DNA of 64,000 nucleotides from Limimonas halophila. GTDB taxonomy: Bacteria; Pseudomonadota; Alphaproteobacteria; Kiloniellales; Rhodovibrionaceae. Below are positions 24,530-35,412 of the stretch, one piece after another. The notes below the pieces were generated by a model. It saw only the letters and a program-made list of their open reading frames with translations, had not been told where the DNA came from and did no database searches. Position 1 is the first letter of the stretch. Every line of letters begins with the position of its first letter. Position numbers and translations under genes: made by a program. The stretch covers positions 1 through 64,000 of the forward strand of contig NZ_FNCE01000008.1 of assembly GCF_900100655.1 (NCBI RefSeq). The letters are read 5' to 3'.

Positions 24530-26614
24530 ATGATGGCCGCCGGCCGCATGCGGCGGCGCCACGATCGGGGGGTCAGCGTGGGCCGCGTCACACCGGCCCC
24601 GGGCGCAAACGGGGCGAAGCTTTGCCAGCGCCGGACGCGATGCGCCGTAGCGGTCGTCCTGTCGTTCGCCGCGGCCCTGCCCGCGCACGCGGCGTCGGGC
24701 GACTACACCGAGATGTCGCTCGAACAGCTGATGGACGTCGAAGTCACCTCGGTCTCGCGCTACCCGCAGGCGGTGCGCGACGCGGCGGCTGCCGTGTCCG
24801 TCCTGAGTCGCGCCGAGATCCGCCGCGCCGGGGTCACCACAATTCCGGACGCCCTGAGGCTGGTGCCGGGCGTTCAGGTGGCCCAGATCGGCGCGGGCGC
24901 CTGGGCCGTCTCGGCGCGCGGCTTCAACGCCGCCACGGCCAACAAGCTGCTGGTCATGATCGACGGCCGGTCGATCTACACACCCTTCTTCTCCGGCGTG
25001 GTGTGGGACCGGCACGACCTCGTTCTGGACAACATCGAGCGCATCGAGGTGGTGCGCGGCCCCGGCGGCGCGATCTGGGGCGCCAACGCGGTCAACGGCG
25101 TCATCAACATCATCACGCGCGACAGCGCGGCCACACAGGGCAGCTACGCCCGCCTAACCAGCGGCACGGTGGACCGCGCCATCGCCGAAATGCGCCACGG
25201 CGGCCGCCTGGGCGGCGGCACCGCCCGTGTGTCCGCCAAGGCCCGCCGCCGCAAGGCCGGCGAGCGCGTGGGTGGTGGCACACTCGACGACGCCTGGACC
25301 CTGGGCCAGCTGTCGTTCCGCGCCGACACGCCCGCGCTCGGCGGCGACCTGATGGTGTCCGGCGGCGCCCGGCGCAGCGAGGTGAACACCGAGGTCGACG
25401 TCGTGGACCCGGCGACGGCCGGCTCGCGCACGGCCCTGGGCGCCAACGAAACCACGCTCGGCCACGTCACCGGCCGTTGGTCGCGCACGCTTGCCGCGGG
25501 CGGCCGGGTGCAGGTCCAGGGGAGCTACGATCACACCGCGCTCGACTCCACGCTGATCGGTATCGACCGCGACCGCCTCGACCTGCACGGCCAGCACCGG
25601 CTTGCGCCGCGGGGTGCGCACGAGCTGATCTGGGGGCTGCGCTTCCGCGCCGTCCGCGAATCCATCCGCGAGACGCCGACGTTGGGGGTGCGCGACGACA
25701 CCCGCGTCACCACCCGGCTGAGCGCCTTTGCCCAGGACACGATCGCGCTCACCGAAACGCTCGACCTGATCCTGGGCGGCAAGCTGTCGCGCAACATCTA
25801 CACGGGCGTCGAGGTGCAGCCGAACGTGCGCGCGAGTTGGCGGGTCGCTCCGCGCCACACGCTCTGGGGCGCGGTGTCCCGCGCCGTTCGCACCCCCTCG
25901 CGCGTCGAGGCCGACGGCGACTTCGCGGTGCCCACGAACGCCGCGGCCAACAACGGCGCGCCCGTCGTGCCCGTGGTGCGCGGCACGGACGACGTGGACG
26001 CGAGCAGCCTGATCGCCTACGAGCTGGGCTACCGGGGGCGGCCGTCGCCGGACACGCGCCTGGCCGTATCCGCCTTTTTCAACGACCACGACGACCTGAT
26101 CGGCACGCGCCGCGTCGGCACCAGCGCCGCGATCAATCCGCAGCGCGTCGAGGTCGTCAGCGTCTTCGACAACACCCTATCGGGCACCAGCGCGGGCGTG
26201 GAGGTGGAGGGCACGTGGCAGGTCGCGCCGGCCTGGCGCCTGACGGCGGGCTATTCCTTCATCGAGCTGGACGTTGATGGGAGCGGGCCGGACGGACGGG
26301 CCCAAGCCCGGGACATGGAAGGGCGAACCCCGGCGCACCAGGGCGCGCTGCGCTCGCGCTGGCGCGTGCGCGACGATCTACGTGTCGACACGACGCTGCG
26401 CGCCGTGGACGAGCTGCCGGCGGCGAATGTCCCCGCCTACGTCCAGCTCGACGCCCGCGTGGCCTGGGAGTTGGCCCCCGACACAACCCTGGAGGTGAGC
26501 GGCCGCAATCTGCTGGAGGCCGAAACCACGGAATTCCGTACCGGCGCCTTCCCGGGCTTCGCCACCACGCGGGCCGAGCGCAGCGTCTTCGCCAGCCTCG
26601 AGGTGCGCTTCTAG
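24530..26614 (+). CDS. TonB-dependent outer-membrane receptor
   Basis: A 694-residue receptor. After a long N-terminal leader (hydrophobic core CAVAVVLSFAAALPAHA, about residues 38-54) the plug domain runs to about residue 165, with VSVLSRAEIRRAGVTTIPDALRLVPGVQVAQIG, SARGFNAATANKLLVMIDGRSIYTPFFSGVVWD and IERIEVVRGPGGAIWGANAVNGVINIIT. The barrel follows and ends in ASLEVRF with a terminal Phe. Gene order with the YfiR-like protein and a histidine kinase is a recurring arrangement, suggesting that the receptor takes part in sensing as well as uptake. ATG 24530 is accepted although the leader is rather long; ATG 24533 is equally possible. Confidence 0.92.
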   Translation: MMAAGRMRRRHDRGVSVGRVTPAPGANGAKLCQRRTRCAVAVVLSFAAALPAHAASGDYTEMSLEQLMDVEVTSVSRYPQAVRDAAAAVSVLSRAEIRRAGVTTIPDALRLVPGVQVAQIGAGAWAVSARGFNAATANKLLVMIDGRSIYTPFFSGVVWDRHDLVLDNIERIEVVRGPGGAIWGANAVNGVINIITRDSAATQGSYARLTSGTVDRAIAEMRHGGRLGGGTARVSAKARRRKAGERVGGGTLDDAWTLGQLSFRADTPALGGDLMVSGGARRSEVNTEVDVVDPATAGSRTALGANETTLGHVTGRWSRTLAAGGRVQVQGSYDHTALDSTLIGIDRDRLDLHGQHRLAPRGAHELIWGLRFRAVRESIRETPTLGVRDDTRVTTRLSAFAQDTIALTETLDLILGGKLSRNIYTGVEVQPNVRASWRVAPRHTLWGAVSRAVRTPSRVEADGDFAVPTNAAANNGAPVVPVVRGTDDVDASSLIAYELGYRGRPSPDTRLAVSAFFNDHDDLIGTRRVGTSAAINPQRVEVVSVFDNTLSGTSAGVEVEGTWQVAPAWRLTAGYSFIELDVDGSGPDGRAQARDMEGRTPAHQGALRSRWRVRDDLRVDTTLRAVDELPAANVPAYVQLDARVAWELAPDTTLEVSGRNLLEAETTEFRTGAFPGFATTRAERSVFASLEVRF

Positions 26615-27197
26615 ATGCCCCGCCCTGGCCCGCCATCCCGCCAGTCCGCACGCCGCTGGCTGGTGTCGGTGGCGGCACACGGCCTGGTGGCGGCCGCGCT
26701 GGGCTTCACGATCCCGGCCACCACCTCCGGCGCCGCGGCGGCGTCGGCGGACGACGTGAAAGCCGGATTCGTGTTCAACTTCGCCAAGTTCGTCACCTGG
26801 CCCGGCAACAAGCAGCCGGGCGAGACCCTGACGCTGTGTTTTCAACGCGGCTCGATCGCCCCGTCCGCCTACGCGCGCCTGACGGGGAAGACGGTCCGTG
26901 GGGCGACGGTGCGCACGCGCACCGTGGCACAGGCCACCAGCGTGCCGCCAGCCTGTCACCTCCTGGTGCTGGCCGGCGAGCGGCCGCCCCCGACCGCGAT
27001 TCGCCGCACGGCCGAGCGCCGCGCCATCCTGCTGATCGGCGACGGCCGCGGCTTCGTCCGGCGCGGCGGGCACATCGGGCTGATGCGCCGGGGCGGCAAA
27101 CTGCGCTTCCGCGTGAACCTGTCGGCGCTGACCCGGTCGGGGCTGCAGGTGCGCGCGGGGTTGCTCCGGCTGGCGGAAGAGGTCATCAGGAAGGGTA

Positions 27198-27205
<8 letters not shown>
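26615..27205 (+). CDS. YfiR family periplasmic protein (DUF4154)
   Basis: 196 residues with a signal peptide (about residues 15-42) followed by VKAGFVFNFAKFVTWPGNKQPGETLTLCFQRGS, the signature of YfiR proteins. The typical end block with RNVLLIGDG-like sequence is seen as RRAILLIGDGRGFVRRGGHIGLMRRGGKLRFRVNLSALTRSGL. YfiR of Pseudomonas restrains a CHASE8-type diguanylate cyclase from the periplasm. The start codon follows the receptor's stop with no gap, and the end overlaps the kinase gene by 8 bases. Confidence 0.9.
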
Positions 27206-28763
<1,558 letters not shown>

Positions 28764-28849
28764 GCGGCTGCCCCATCCTCACCGGCTGCACCGCGCGCTT
28801 CGCCCCGTTATCCTCTTCGCCCACGATCACCGGGAGAGGAGGCGGCTGG

Positions 28850-30529
28850 ATGCGCGCGCTGGCGGCAGCAGCGATCACGGCGGCCCTGGCGCTCACGAGC
28901 GCGGGCGCGGCGGCGCAGGATGGCGAGGCCGGCGGCGCCGGCACGCTGACCATCGGGATCGACCAGTTCCCCTCGACCTTTCATCCCAGCATCAACGCCA
29001 TGCTGGCGAAGGCCTACATGCACGGCCTGACGCGCCGGCCGGTGACGGCCTACGGGCCGGACTGGGATCTCGTGTGCATGCTCTGCACCGAGGTGCCGAC
29101 GCTGGACAACGGCCTGGCGGAAAAGGAGACCCTGCCGAACGGCGACACCGGCATCGCCATCACCTACAAGCTGCACCCCGAGGCGCGCTGGGGCGACGGT
29201 CACCCGGTGACCAGCGAGGACGTGAAGTTCGCCGTGCGCGTGGGCCAGCACCCCAAATCGGGTGTGCCGGGAACCGAGATCTACGAGCGCATCCGCGAAG
29301 TTGAGGTCCACGGCCCCAAGCGCTTCACGCTGCACATCGACCGCGTGACCTTCGACTACAACGCGTTTTCCATGCCCCTCCTGCCCGCGCACCTGGAGCG
29401 CGAGGTCTTCGACGCCGACCCGGCCGAGTACCGCCATCGCACCACCTTCCAGCGCCAGCCCACCAATCCGGGCCTCTACAACGGCCCTTACCGCATGGCG
29501 TCGGTGGAGCGCGGCTCGCGCGCGGTGTTCGAGCCCAACCCCGAGTGGCACGGCGAACCGCCCGCCTTCGACCGCGTGGTGGTGCGCACGATCGAGAACG
29601 CGGCGGCACTGGAAGCAAACCTGCTTTCCGGCAGCATCGACATGATCGCGGGCGAGCTGGGCCTGACGGTGAACCAGGCGCTGAAGCTCAAGGAGCGCGC
29701 GGGCGATCGCTTTCAGTTCGCCTTCAAGCCGGGGCTGATCTACGAGCACATCGACTTCAACCTGGGCAACCCGATCCTGAAGAACCGGAAGGTGCGCCGC
29801 GCGCTGGCCTATGCCGCCGACCGGGAGATGATCGTCCAGCAGCTCTTCGGCGGCGAGCAGCCGGTGGCGGACGGCCCCATCAGCCCGCTGGCCGACGCCC
29901 ACGCGGAGGACGTCCCCACCTACGGCCACGATCCCGAAAAGGCGCGCGAGCTGCTCGACGCCGCCGGGTGGGACGACAAGCGCCGCGGCATCCGCCACAA
30001 GGACGGCGAGCCGTTGCGCCTGACCTTCATGACCACGGCCGGCAACCGCGTGCGCGAGCTGGTGCAGACCACGCTGCAAAGCCAGTGGAAGGCCGTGGGC
30101 GTGGACGTGCGCATTGCCAACCAGCCCGCGCGCGTCTTCTTCGGCGAGACGATGGCCAAGCGCGACTACAAGGCCATGGGGATGTACGCGTGGCTGTCCG
30201 CCCCGCGCAGCGTGCCGCGCACGACGCTGCATTCCGACCACATCCCCACGGCGGACAACAACTGGTCGGGCCAGAACTACCCCGGCTACACGAACAAGCG
30301 CATGGACGAGTTGCTGACACGGATCGAAACGGAACTGGACACCCAAAAGCGCCACGAGTTGTTCGCCGAGATGCAGCGCCTCTACGCGAAGGACCTGCCG
30401 GCGCTGCCGCTCTACTGGCGCGCGCAGGCGCACGTCCTGCCCACGTGGCTGACCGGTTTCCGCGCAACCGGCCACCAGTTCCCCAGCACGCTCTGGGTCG
30501 AGCAGTGGGGGCGTAGCGGCGCGCAATGA
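28850..30529 (+). CDS. ABC transporter substrate-binding protein, family 5
   Basis: A 559-residue periplasmic binding protein with a Sec signal peptide (cleavage near GAAAQD, residues 19-24). Family 5 motifs include ITYKLHPEARWGDGHPVTSEDVKFAVRVGQHP, NPGLYNGPYRMASVERGSRAVFEPNPEWHG and the C-terminal block KDLPALPLYWRAQAHVLP. GGGAGAGGAGG precedes ATG 28850. It heads a cluster with two permeases and no ATPase gene. It differs clearly from the Tat-exported paralogue at 3442 in leader and length. Confidence 0.9.
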   Translation: MRALAAAAITAALALTSAGAAAQDGEAGGAGTLTIGIDQFPSTFHPSINAMLAKAYMHGLTRRPVTAYGPDWDLVCMLCTEVPTLDNGLAEKETLPNGDTGIAITYKLHPEARWGDGHPVTSEDVKFAVRVGQHPKSGVPGTEIYERIREVEVHGPKRFTLHIDRVTFDYNAFSMPLLPAHLEREVFDADPAEYRHRTTFQRQPTNPGLYNGPYRMASVERGSRAVFEPNPEWHGEPPAFDRVVVRTIENAAALEANLLSGSIDMIAGELGLTVNQALKLKERAGDRFQFAFKPGLIYEHIDFNLGNPILKNRKVRRALAYAADREMIVQQLFGGEQPVADGPISPLADAHAEDVPTYGHDPEKARELLDAAGWDDKRRGIRHKDGEPLRLTFMTTAGNRVRELVQTTLQSQWKAVGVDVRIANQPARVFFGETMAKRDYKAMGMYAWLSAPRSVPRTTLHSDHIPTADNNWSGQNYPGYTNKRMDELLTRIETELDTQKRHELFAEMQRLYAKDLPALPLYWRAQAHVLPTWLTGFRATGHQFPSTLWVEQWGRSGAQ

Positions 30530-31473
30530 CGGCCTACATCGTTCAGCGCGTCACGGAATCCCTGATCGTCCTCTTCGTCATGTCCTTCGTGATCTACGGG
30601 CTGATGGGGCTCATGCCGGGCGATCCCATCGACCTGATGATCCAGGCGGACCCGGACCTGACCACGGAGGACCAGCAGCGCCTGAAGGAGTTCTACGGCC
30701 TGGATCAGCCGCTCACCGAGCGCTACTGGAACTGGCTGACGGCCGCGCTCTCCGGCGACTTCGGCTACTCGCGCCTCTACGGCCAGCCGGTGCTGGAGGT
30801 GCTGTGGCCGCGCCTCATCAACACCCTGGTGCTGCTGGGCGCCTCGTTCGCGCTGGCGGTCGCCATCGCGCTGCCCGCCGGGATCGCCGCGGCCTCGCGC
30901 CCGCAGTCGTGGCTGGACAACGCCGTCAACCTGGGCGCCTTCGCCGGCATTTCCGTGCCGCCGTTCTGGCTGGCGATCCTCCTGATCCTGCTGTTCGCCG
31001 TGGCGCTCGGCTGGCTGCCCGCGGGCGGCATGGGCCAGGACGGCGGGCTGTGGGTGCAGCTCCAGCACCTTGCCCTGCCCGTGCTGGCGCTGACGCTCTC
31101 GCGTGTCGGCGGGATCGTGCGCTACGTGCGCGGGGCGATGATGGAGGCGCTGCGCGAGAACCACATCCGCACCGCGCGCGCCAAGGGCCTGTCGCGAACC
31201 CGCGTGCTCTTCGGCCACGCGCTGCGCAACGCCATGATCCCCGTCGTCACCATCCTGGCGCTGGACATGGGGATGCTCGTCTCCGGCGCGCTGATCACGG
31301 AGACGGTCTTCGGCTGGCTGGGCATGGGCAAGACGATCTACGACGCCGTCATGGGCAACGACTACAACCTCGCCCTTATGGGCCTGCTGTTCGCCACCGC
31401 GCTCACCCTCGCCGCCAACCTGCTGGCCGACCTGACCTACGCCTGGTTGGACCCGCGGATCTCGTATGGGTGA
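30526..31473 (+). CDS. ABC transporter permease, DppB type
   Basis: 315 residues, start overlapping the binding-protein stop by ATGA. It carries YGLMGLMPGDPIDLMIQADPDLT in the first periplasmic segment and the coupling loop RENHIRTARAKGLSRTRVLFGHALRNAMIPVV. Six hydrophobic segments are visible. It forms the channel with the next gene. Confidence 0.91.
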   Translation: MTAYIVQRVTESLIVLFVMSFVIYGLMGLMPGDPIDLMIQADPDLTTEDQQRLKEFYGLDQPLTERYWNWLTAALSGDFGYSRLYGQPVLEVLWPRLINTLVLLGASFALAVAIALPAGIAAASRPQSWLDNAVNLGAFAGISVPPFWLAILLILLFAVALGWLPAGGMGQDGGLWVQLQHLALPVLALTLSRVGGIVRYVRGAMMEALRENHIRTARAKGLSRTRVLFGHALRNAMIPVVTILALDMGMLVSGALITETVFGWLGMGKTIYDAVMGNDYNLALMGLLFATALTLAANLLADLTYAWLDPRISYG

Positions 31474-32419
31474 CGGCATGAGCGAGAGCGACAGCCAGCT
31501 CGCCGCCGAGGCCGGACGCGCGCTGGGGCCGTCGGGCTCGCCCACGCGGCTGCTGTGGCGGCGCTTCCTGCGCCACCGCCTGGCCGTGGGCGGGCTGATC
31601 GTGCTGGCCGTGCTGGCATTGGCGGCGCTCGCCGCACCGCTGATCGAGGCGTGGACCCCGCTGAGCGCCACGCGCGTGGACCTGATGGCGCGCTTCGCCG
31701 GGCCGTCGCTGGCGCACCCGCTGGGCACCGACGAACTGGGCCGCGACCTGCTGCTGCGCCTGCTCTACGGCGGGCGAGTGTCGCTGACCGTGGGGCTGGT
31801 GGCGGCGATCATCGCCTCCATCATCGGCACGGTCATCGGGCTGGCGGCCGGCTACTTCGGCGGCTGGCTGGACGCGCTTTTGATGCGCGTCACCGACGGC
31901 TTCATCGCCCTGCCGCTGCTGCCGCTGCTGATCGTGCTGGCGGCGGTGGACTTCACCAAGCTGGGCCTGCCGGAAGGCCTGATGCAGGCGGAGTCCGCCA
32001 GCGTCTATCGCATCGTCATCCTCGTGGCGCTGGTGGGCTGGACGCCCGTGGCGCGGCTGGTGCGCGGGACCACGCTGTCCATCCGCACGCGGCCCTACGT
32101 GACGGCGGCCCACGCGCTCGGCGCCGGGAACCTGCGCGTGATGGCGGTGCATATCCTGCCCAACGCCGCCGCGCCCATGATCGTGGCGACGACCCTGGCG
32201 TGCGGGAACATCATCCTGCTGGAATCGGTGCTGAGCTTCCTGGGCCTGGGTATCCAGCCGCCCATGGCGTCCTGGGGCAACATGCTCACCGACGCGCAGG
32301 AGCTGATCTACTCCGCGCCCATGCTGGCGGTGTGGCCGGGGATGCTGATCTTCCTGACGGTGATGGCCTTCAACTTCGTCGGCGACGGGCTGCAGGACGC
32401 CCTCTCGCCCGAGCAGTGA
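31466..32419 (+). CDS. ABC transporter permease, DppC type
   Basis: 317 residues, start ATG 31466 overlapping the previous gene by 8 bases; ATG 31478 is a possible alternative. It shows the DppC marker HPLGTDELGRDLLLRLLYGGRVSL and the coupling loop AAHALGAGNLRVMAVHILPNAAAPMIV. No ATP-binding gene follows: the next gene encodes a stress protein. The importer must borrow ATPases, perhaps those encoded at 6959-8952. Confidence 0.91.
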   Translation: MGDGMSESDSQLAAEAGRALGPSGSPTRLLWRRFLRHRLAVGGLIVLAVLALAALAAPLIEAWTPLSATRVDLMARFAGPSLAHPLGTDELGRDLLLRLLYGGRVSLTVGLVAAIIASIIGTVIGLAAGYFGGWLDALLMRVTDGFIALPLLPLLIVLAAVDFTKLGLPEGLMQAESASVYRIVILVALVGWTPVARLVRGTTLSIRTRPYVTAAHALGAGNLRVMAVHILPNAAAPMIVATTLACGNIILLESVLSFLGLGIQPPMASWGNMLTDAQELIYSAPMLAVWPGMLIFLTVMAFNFVGDGLQDALSPEQ

Positions 32420-32501
32420 GCGCGGCCCGGAAACGGGGTTTGGGCAGGGCTCCGGCGTCGTCTATGATCAGAAACCAGTGGCAAAAAGGCGCGACCACCC
32501 C

Positions 32502-33368
32502 ATGACCATCCGCAGCATTCTGTGCGTCGTCGACGGCACGGACGCCAGCGCGGCGACGCTCGGCACGGCGCTCACCCTCGCCCGGCAGCAAGAAGCCTAC
32601 GTCGAGGCGCTGCACGTCGAGATGGACCCGCGCGACGCCGCGCCGCTGGCGGCGGACGGCGCGACCTCCACGATGATCCAGGACATCATGGACACCGTGG
32701 AGGAGGAGAACCGGCGGCGAAGCCAGGCCGCCCGCGAGGTCTTCCGGCGCGAGGCGGAGCAGGCCGGGGTGCGCGTGGTCGATCCCGACGCCGAGGTGCC
32801 CGAGGGCGTCGCCACAGGCCTGCGCACGCGGCGCGGCCGCGAGCACGAGGTGGTCGCCGCGCGCGGCATGGTGTTCGACCTCGTGGCCGTGCCGCCCCGC
32901 CGCGACGGCAGCGAGCCGCCCGCGACCGCGACGCTGGAATCCGCGATCATGGAGACCGGCCGGCCGACGCTGGTGTCGCCCGGGCAGGTGCCGGCCGTGG
33001 TGGGCAAGCACGTCGCCGTGGCGTGGCGCGCCACGGTGCCGGGGGTGCACGCGCTCCAGGGCAGCCTGCCGCTGCTGAAGGCGGCCGCGTCCGTCAGTGT
33101 CATTACCGTGGACGAGGGCCACAGCGGCCCCGCGCCGGCCGAGGTCGCGCGCTATCTGGCGCATCACGGGGTGCACGCGACGCCGCGCGCGGTCGAGCCC
33201 GAGGACCGCGACGTGGGCCAGGCCGTGCTGGAGGAAACGGAAGCCGCGGGTGCCGATCTGCTGGTCATGGGCGCCTACGCGCACAGCCGTCTGCGCCAGC
33301 TCATCCTGGGCGGGGTGACGAGCACCGTGCTGCGCTCGGCGGCGATGCCGCTGGTGCTGGCGCACTGA
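32502..33368 (+). CDS. Universal stress protein, tandem UspA domains
   Basis: 288 residues with two Usp-like halves. The N half opens SILCVVDGTDASAATLGTALTLARQQEAYVEALHVE; the C half has VGKHVAVAWRATVPGVHALQGSLPLLKAAASVSVITVDE and ends with GADLLVMGAYAHSRLRQLILGGVTSTVLRSAAMPLVLAH, where the G-x-x-x-x(S/T) nucleotide-binding pattern is kept. ATG 32502 is used; a GTG at 32478 would add 8 residues. It is related in layout to the protein at 43705. The SDR gene follows 7 bases later and may be co-transcribed. Confidence 0.88.
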   Translation: MTIRSILCVVDGTDASAATLGTALTLARQQEAYVEALHVEMDPRDAAPLAADGATSTMIQDIMDTVEEENRRRSQAAREVFRREAEQAGVRVVDPDAEVPEGVATGLRTRRGREHEVVAARGMVFDLVAVPPRRDGSEPPATATLESAIMETGRPTLVSPGQVPAVVGKHVAVAWRATVPGVHALQGSLPLLKAAASVSVITVDEGHSGPAPAEVARYLAHHGVHATPRAVEPEDRDVGQAVLEETEAAGADLLVMGAYAHSRLRQLILGGVTSTVLRSAAMPLVLAH

Positions 33369-33375
33369 CACCGCA

Positions 33376-34134
33376 ATGAGCAGCGAGTCCTACATCCGCA
33401 ACGACCGCCCGACGGTGGTGCTGACGGGCGCCAGCCGCGGCATCGGCCACGCGACCGTGGCGCGCTTTTCCAACGAGGGCTGGCGCGTGATCACCTGCTC
33501 GCGCGAGGAGGTGCCGGCGGAGTGCAAGCGCGACCCCAACTGGACGCACCACATCACCGCCGACCTGGGCGACCGCGCGGACGTCGCGCGCTTCATCGAG
33601 GAAGCGGGCGACATCCTGGCGGACGGGCCCATCCACGCGCTGGTCAACAACGCCGCGTTTTCCCCCAAGACGCCCTTCAAGGAGCGCGTGGGCTGCCTGA
33701 ACGGCGACATGGAGGAGTGGCGGCGCGTCTTCGAGCTGAACTTCTTCGCCCCGCTGGCGCTGGCGCGCGGTTTCGCCGTGGCGCTGCGCAAGGGCAAGGG
33801 GACGATCGTGAACATCACCTCGATCGCCGGCCACGCGACGCACCCCTTCGCGGGCTCGGCCTACGCCACCTCCAAGGCGGCGCTCTCGGCGTTGACGCGC
33901 GAACTGGCGGTGGAGATGGCGGAGCTGGGCGTGCGCGTGAACGCCGTGGCGCCGGGCGAGATCGAGACCTCGATGGTGGGGCCGGAGTACGAGACCCTGA
34001 TCCCGCGCATCCCCATGCACCGCATGGGCACACCGCACGAGGTCGCCGGGGCCGTCTTTCAGCTGTGCAGCCCCGACTTCGGCTACGTCACCGGCAGCGA
34101 GATCTTCGTCACCGGCGGGCAGCATTTGTATTGA
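33376..34134 (+). CDS. SDR family oxidoreductase
   Basis: 252 residues with the classical SDR layout: dinucleotide motif TGASRGIG at residues 17-24, NNAA at 91-94, catalytic Ser149, Tyr163 and Lys167 (YATSK), and the C-terminal GYVTGSEIFVTGG. The reaction (3-ketoacyl, sugar or alcohol oxidation) cannot be told from motifs. It follows the Usp gene closely, and the AT-rich island begins right after its stop. Confidence 0.9.
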   Translation: MSSESYIRNDRPTVVLTGASRGIGHATVARFSNEGWRVITCSREEVPAECKRDPNWTHHITADLGDRADVARFIEEAGDILADGPIHALVNNAAFSPKTPFKERVGCLNGDMEEWRRVFELNFFAPLALARGFAVALRKGKGTIVNITSIAGHATHPFAGSAYATSKAALSALTRELAVEMAELGVRVNAVAPGEIETSMVGPEYETLIPRIPMHRMGTPHEVAGAVFQLCSPDFGYVTGSEIFVTGGQHLY

Positions 34135-34188
34135 CGAAGCCCTCCGAGGCTGCACCGCGACACAAACACACTGCCCAAAAGTCGCTAT

Positions 34189-35103
34189 TCAGGGTTCCAC
34201 CGGGCTTGTCTCGTGTTCGATGGGGCCTTGGCCCGACGGTCTCCGCACAGTCTCTCGATAAAGAATGAACAGCCCAGAGGCGACGATAACACCTGCACCG
34301 ATCCAAGTCGCAGGATCGGGCCAATCCCGCCAAATCAGCCAACCCCACAGCACCGACCAGATGAGCGCCGTATAATCAAACGGCGCCAAGATCGGTGCTT
34401 CCACCATTCGATAGGCCAAAGTCAAAAAGATCAATGCCGAGCCGCCCAGCGTGCCCAGTGTGAAAAACGCCGGCCAATGAACCGGCGCCGGGTGGACCCA
34501 TACCTCAGGCATCGCGAACCCAGTTATAATCAGTGGGAACACAACCGTTGACGCCACCATCGATGCCGCGTCTTCGCTTTCCGCATATCGCCGCGCGAGC
34601 AGCACCAACAATGACTCGCTAAACGCTGTTCCCAACGGAAGCAGAACCGTCCAGTTGAAAACTGTGCTGCCCGGCTGGAGCACGATCAGGACACCACCGA
34701 AGCCAACAAGAACACTGATCCACCGCAACACACCGACCCGTTCTCCCAAAAGCACAGGAGTCAACGCTGTCACCATCAGCGGGCCGGAGAAGGCGATGGT
34801 CCAGGCAGAGGCCAAAGGCATTGTCCGAAGCGCGAAAAAGAAAAATCCAACCGCGCCCAAGGCAAGGATCCCACGCAGCAGATGCAGCCACAATCGTTCG
34901 GGCCACAACCGGCGTATGCCACCCGTCGACATTGCGAGCACGAATATGGCCGGCAATGCAAAGAGATTCCGAAAAAAGATCAATTGGGTAACCGGATAAA
35001 ACTCACCAAGCCATTTGGCCATCGCATCCATCGTCGCCAACGAAAAGACGCCCGCGGATACCGTAAAGATCCCAAAGGCAGCATTCTTTCCAGCAGTAGC
35101 CAT
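34189..35103 (-). CDS. DMT family (EamA) transporter in an AT-richer island
   Basis: 304 residues, about ten transmembrane helices in two EamA repeats (ATMDAMAKWLGEFYPVTQLIFFRNLFALPAIF in the first; APFDYTALIWSVLWGWLIW in the second). The first repeat resembles the RhaT/YdcZ-like exporter group with FxxxM-A-K-W. Its base composition is noticeably lower in GC than the genes before 34134. It points away from the methyltransferase gene, with which it shares a 309-base upstream region. An exporter next to a tailoring enzyme suggests a small acquired cassette. Confidence 0.87.
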   Translation of the reverse strand: MATAGKNAAFGIFTVSAGVFSLATMDAMAKWLGEFYPVTQLIFFRNLFALPAIFVLAMSTGGIRRLWPERLWLHLLRGILALGAVGFFFFALRTMPLASAWTIAFSGPLMVTALTPVLLGERVGVLRWISVLVGFGGVLIVLQPGSTVFNWTVLLPLGTAFSESLLVLLARRYAESEDAASMVASTVVFPLIITGFAMPEVWVHPAPVHWPAFFTLGTLGGSALIFLTLAYRMVEAPILAPFDYTALIWSVLWGWLIWRDWPDPATWIGAGVIVASGLFILYRETVRRPSGQGPIEHETSPVEP

Positions 35104-35299
35104 TTCCCCCTCCAGCCGCCTTCTGCCGCAGCCGCTTCAGAGCACCGGCATCTGACCACCCCCGGTGGCCCGTATCGAGGCCACACCTCTCCGGAAAAGC
35201 CCGCCCCCCGACCCCGAATTCTGCGCCCTGATTGAACTCAGCCTTGGAACGCTGCAACCTCTGACCGATACTACCGTCGCCGCCTACCACTCAAAAATG

Positions 35300-35396
35300 T
35301 GTGATATGGCCACATAATCACAACTTTCGTTGAAACTGCCCGCAAACTCGTTTAGATTGTATATCCGGATCGGCACTTCCGGATCTGGTGTATAAC
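35300..35396 (+). promoter_or_regulatory. Promoter region of the methyltransferase gene with two dyads
   Basis: The 35104-35412 gap is AT-rich. TGTGAT (35300-35305) and ATCACA (35317-35322) form a dyad with an 11-base centre. ATCCGGA (35363-35369) and TCCGGAT (35378-35384) form a second dyad that overlaps the likely promoter, with TATAAC (35391-35396) as a possible -10. Both may be operator sites for a regulator not encoded here. No convincing -35 was found. Confidence 0.35.
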
Positions 35397-35412
35397 CTAA
35401 GCTGGGGTTTCC

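Noticed and set aside
35300-35322. TGTGAT...ATCACA as a CRP site
   Set aside because: The spacing between TGTGA and TCACA is 13 and not the 6 that CRP needs.
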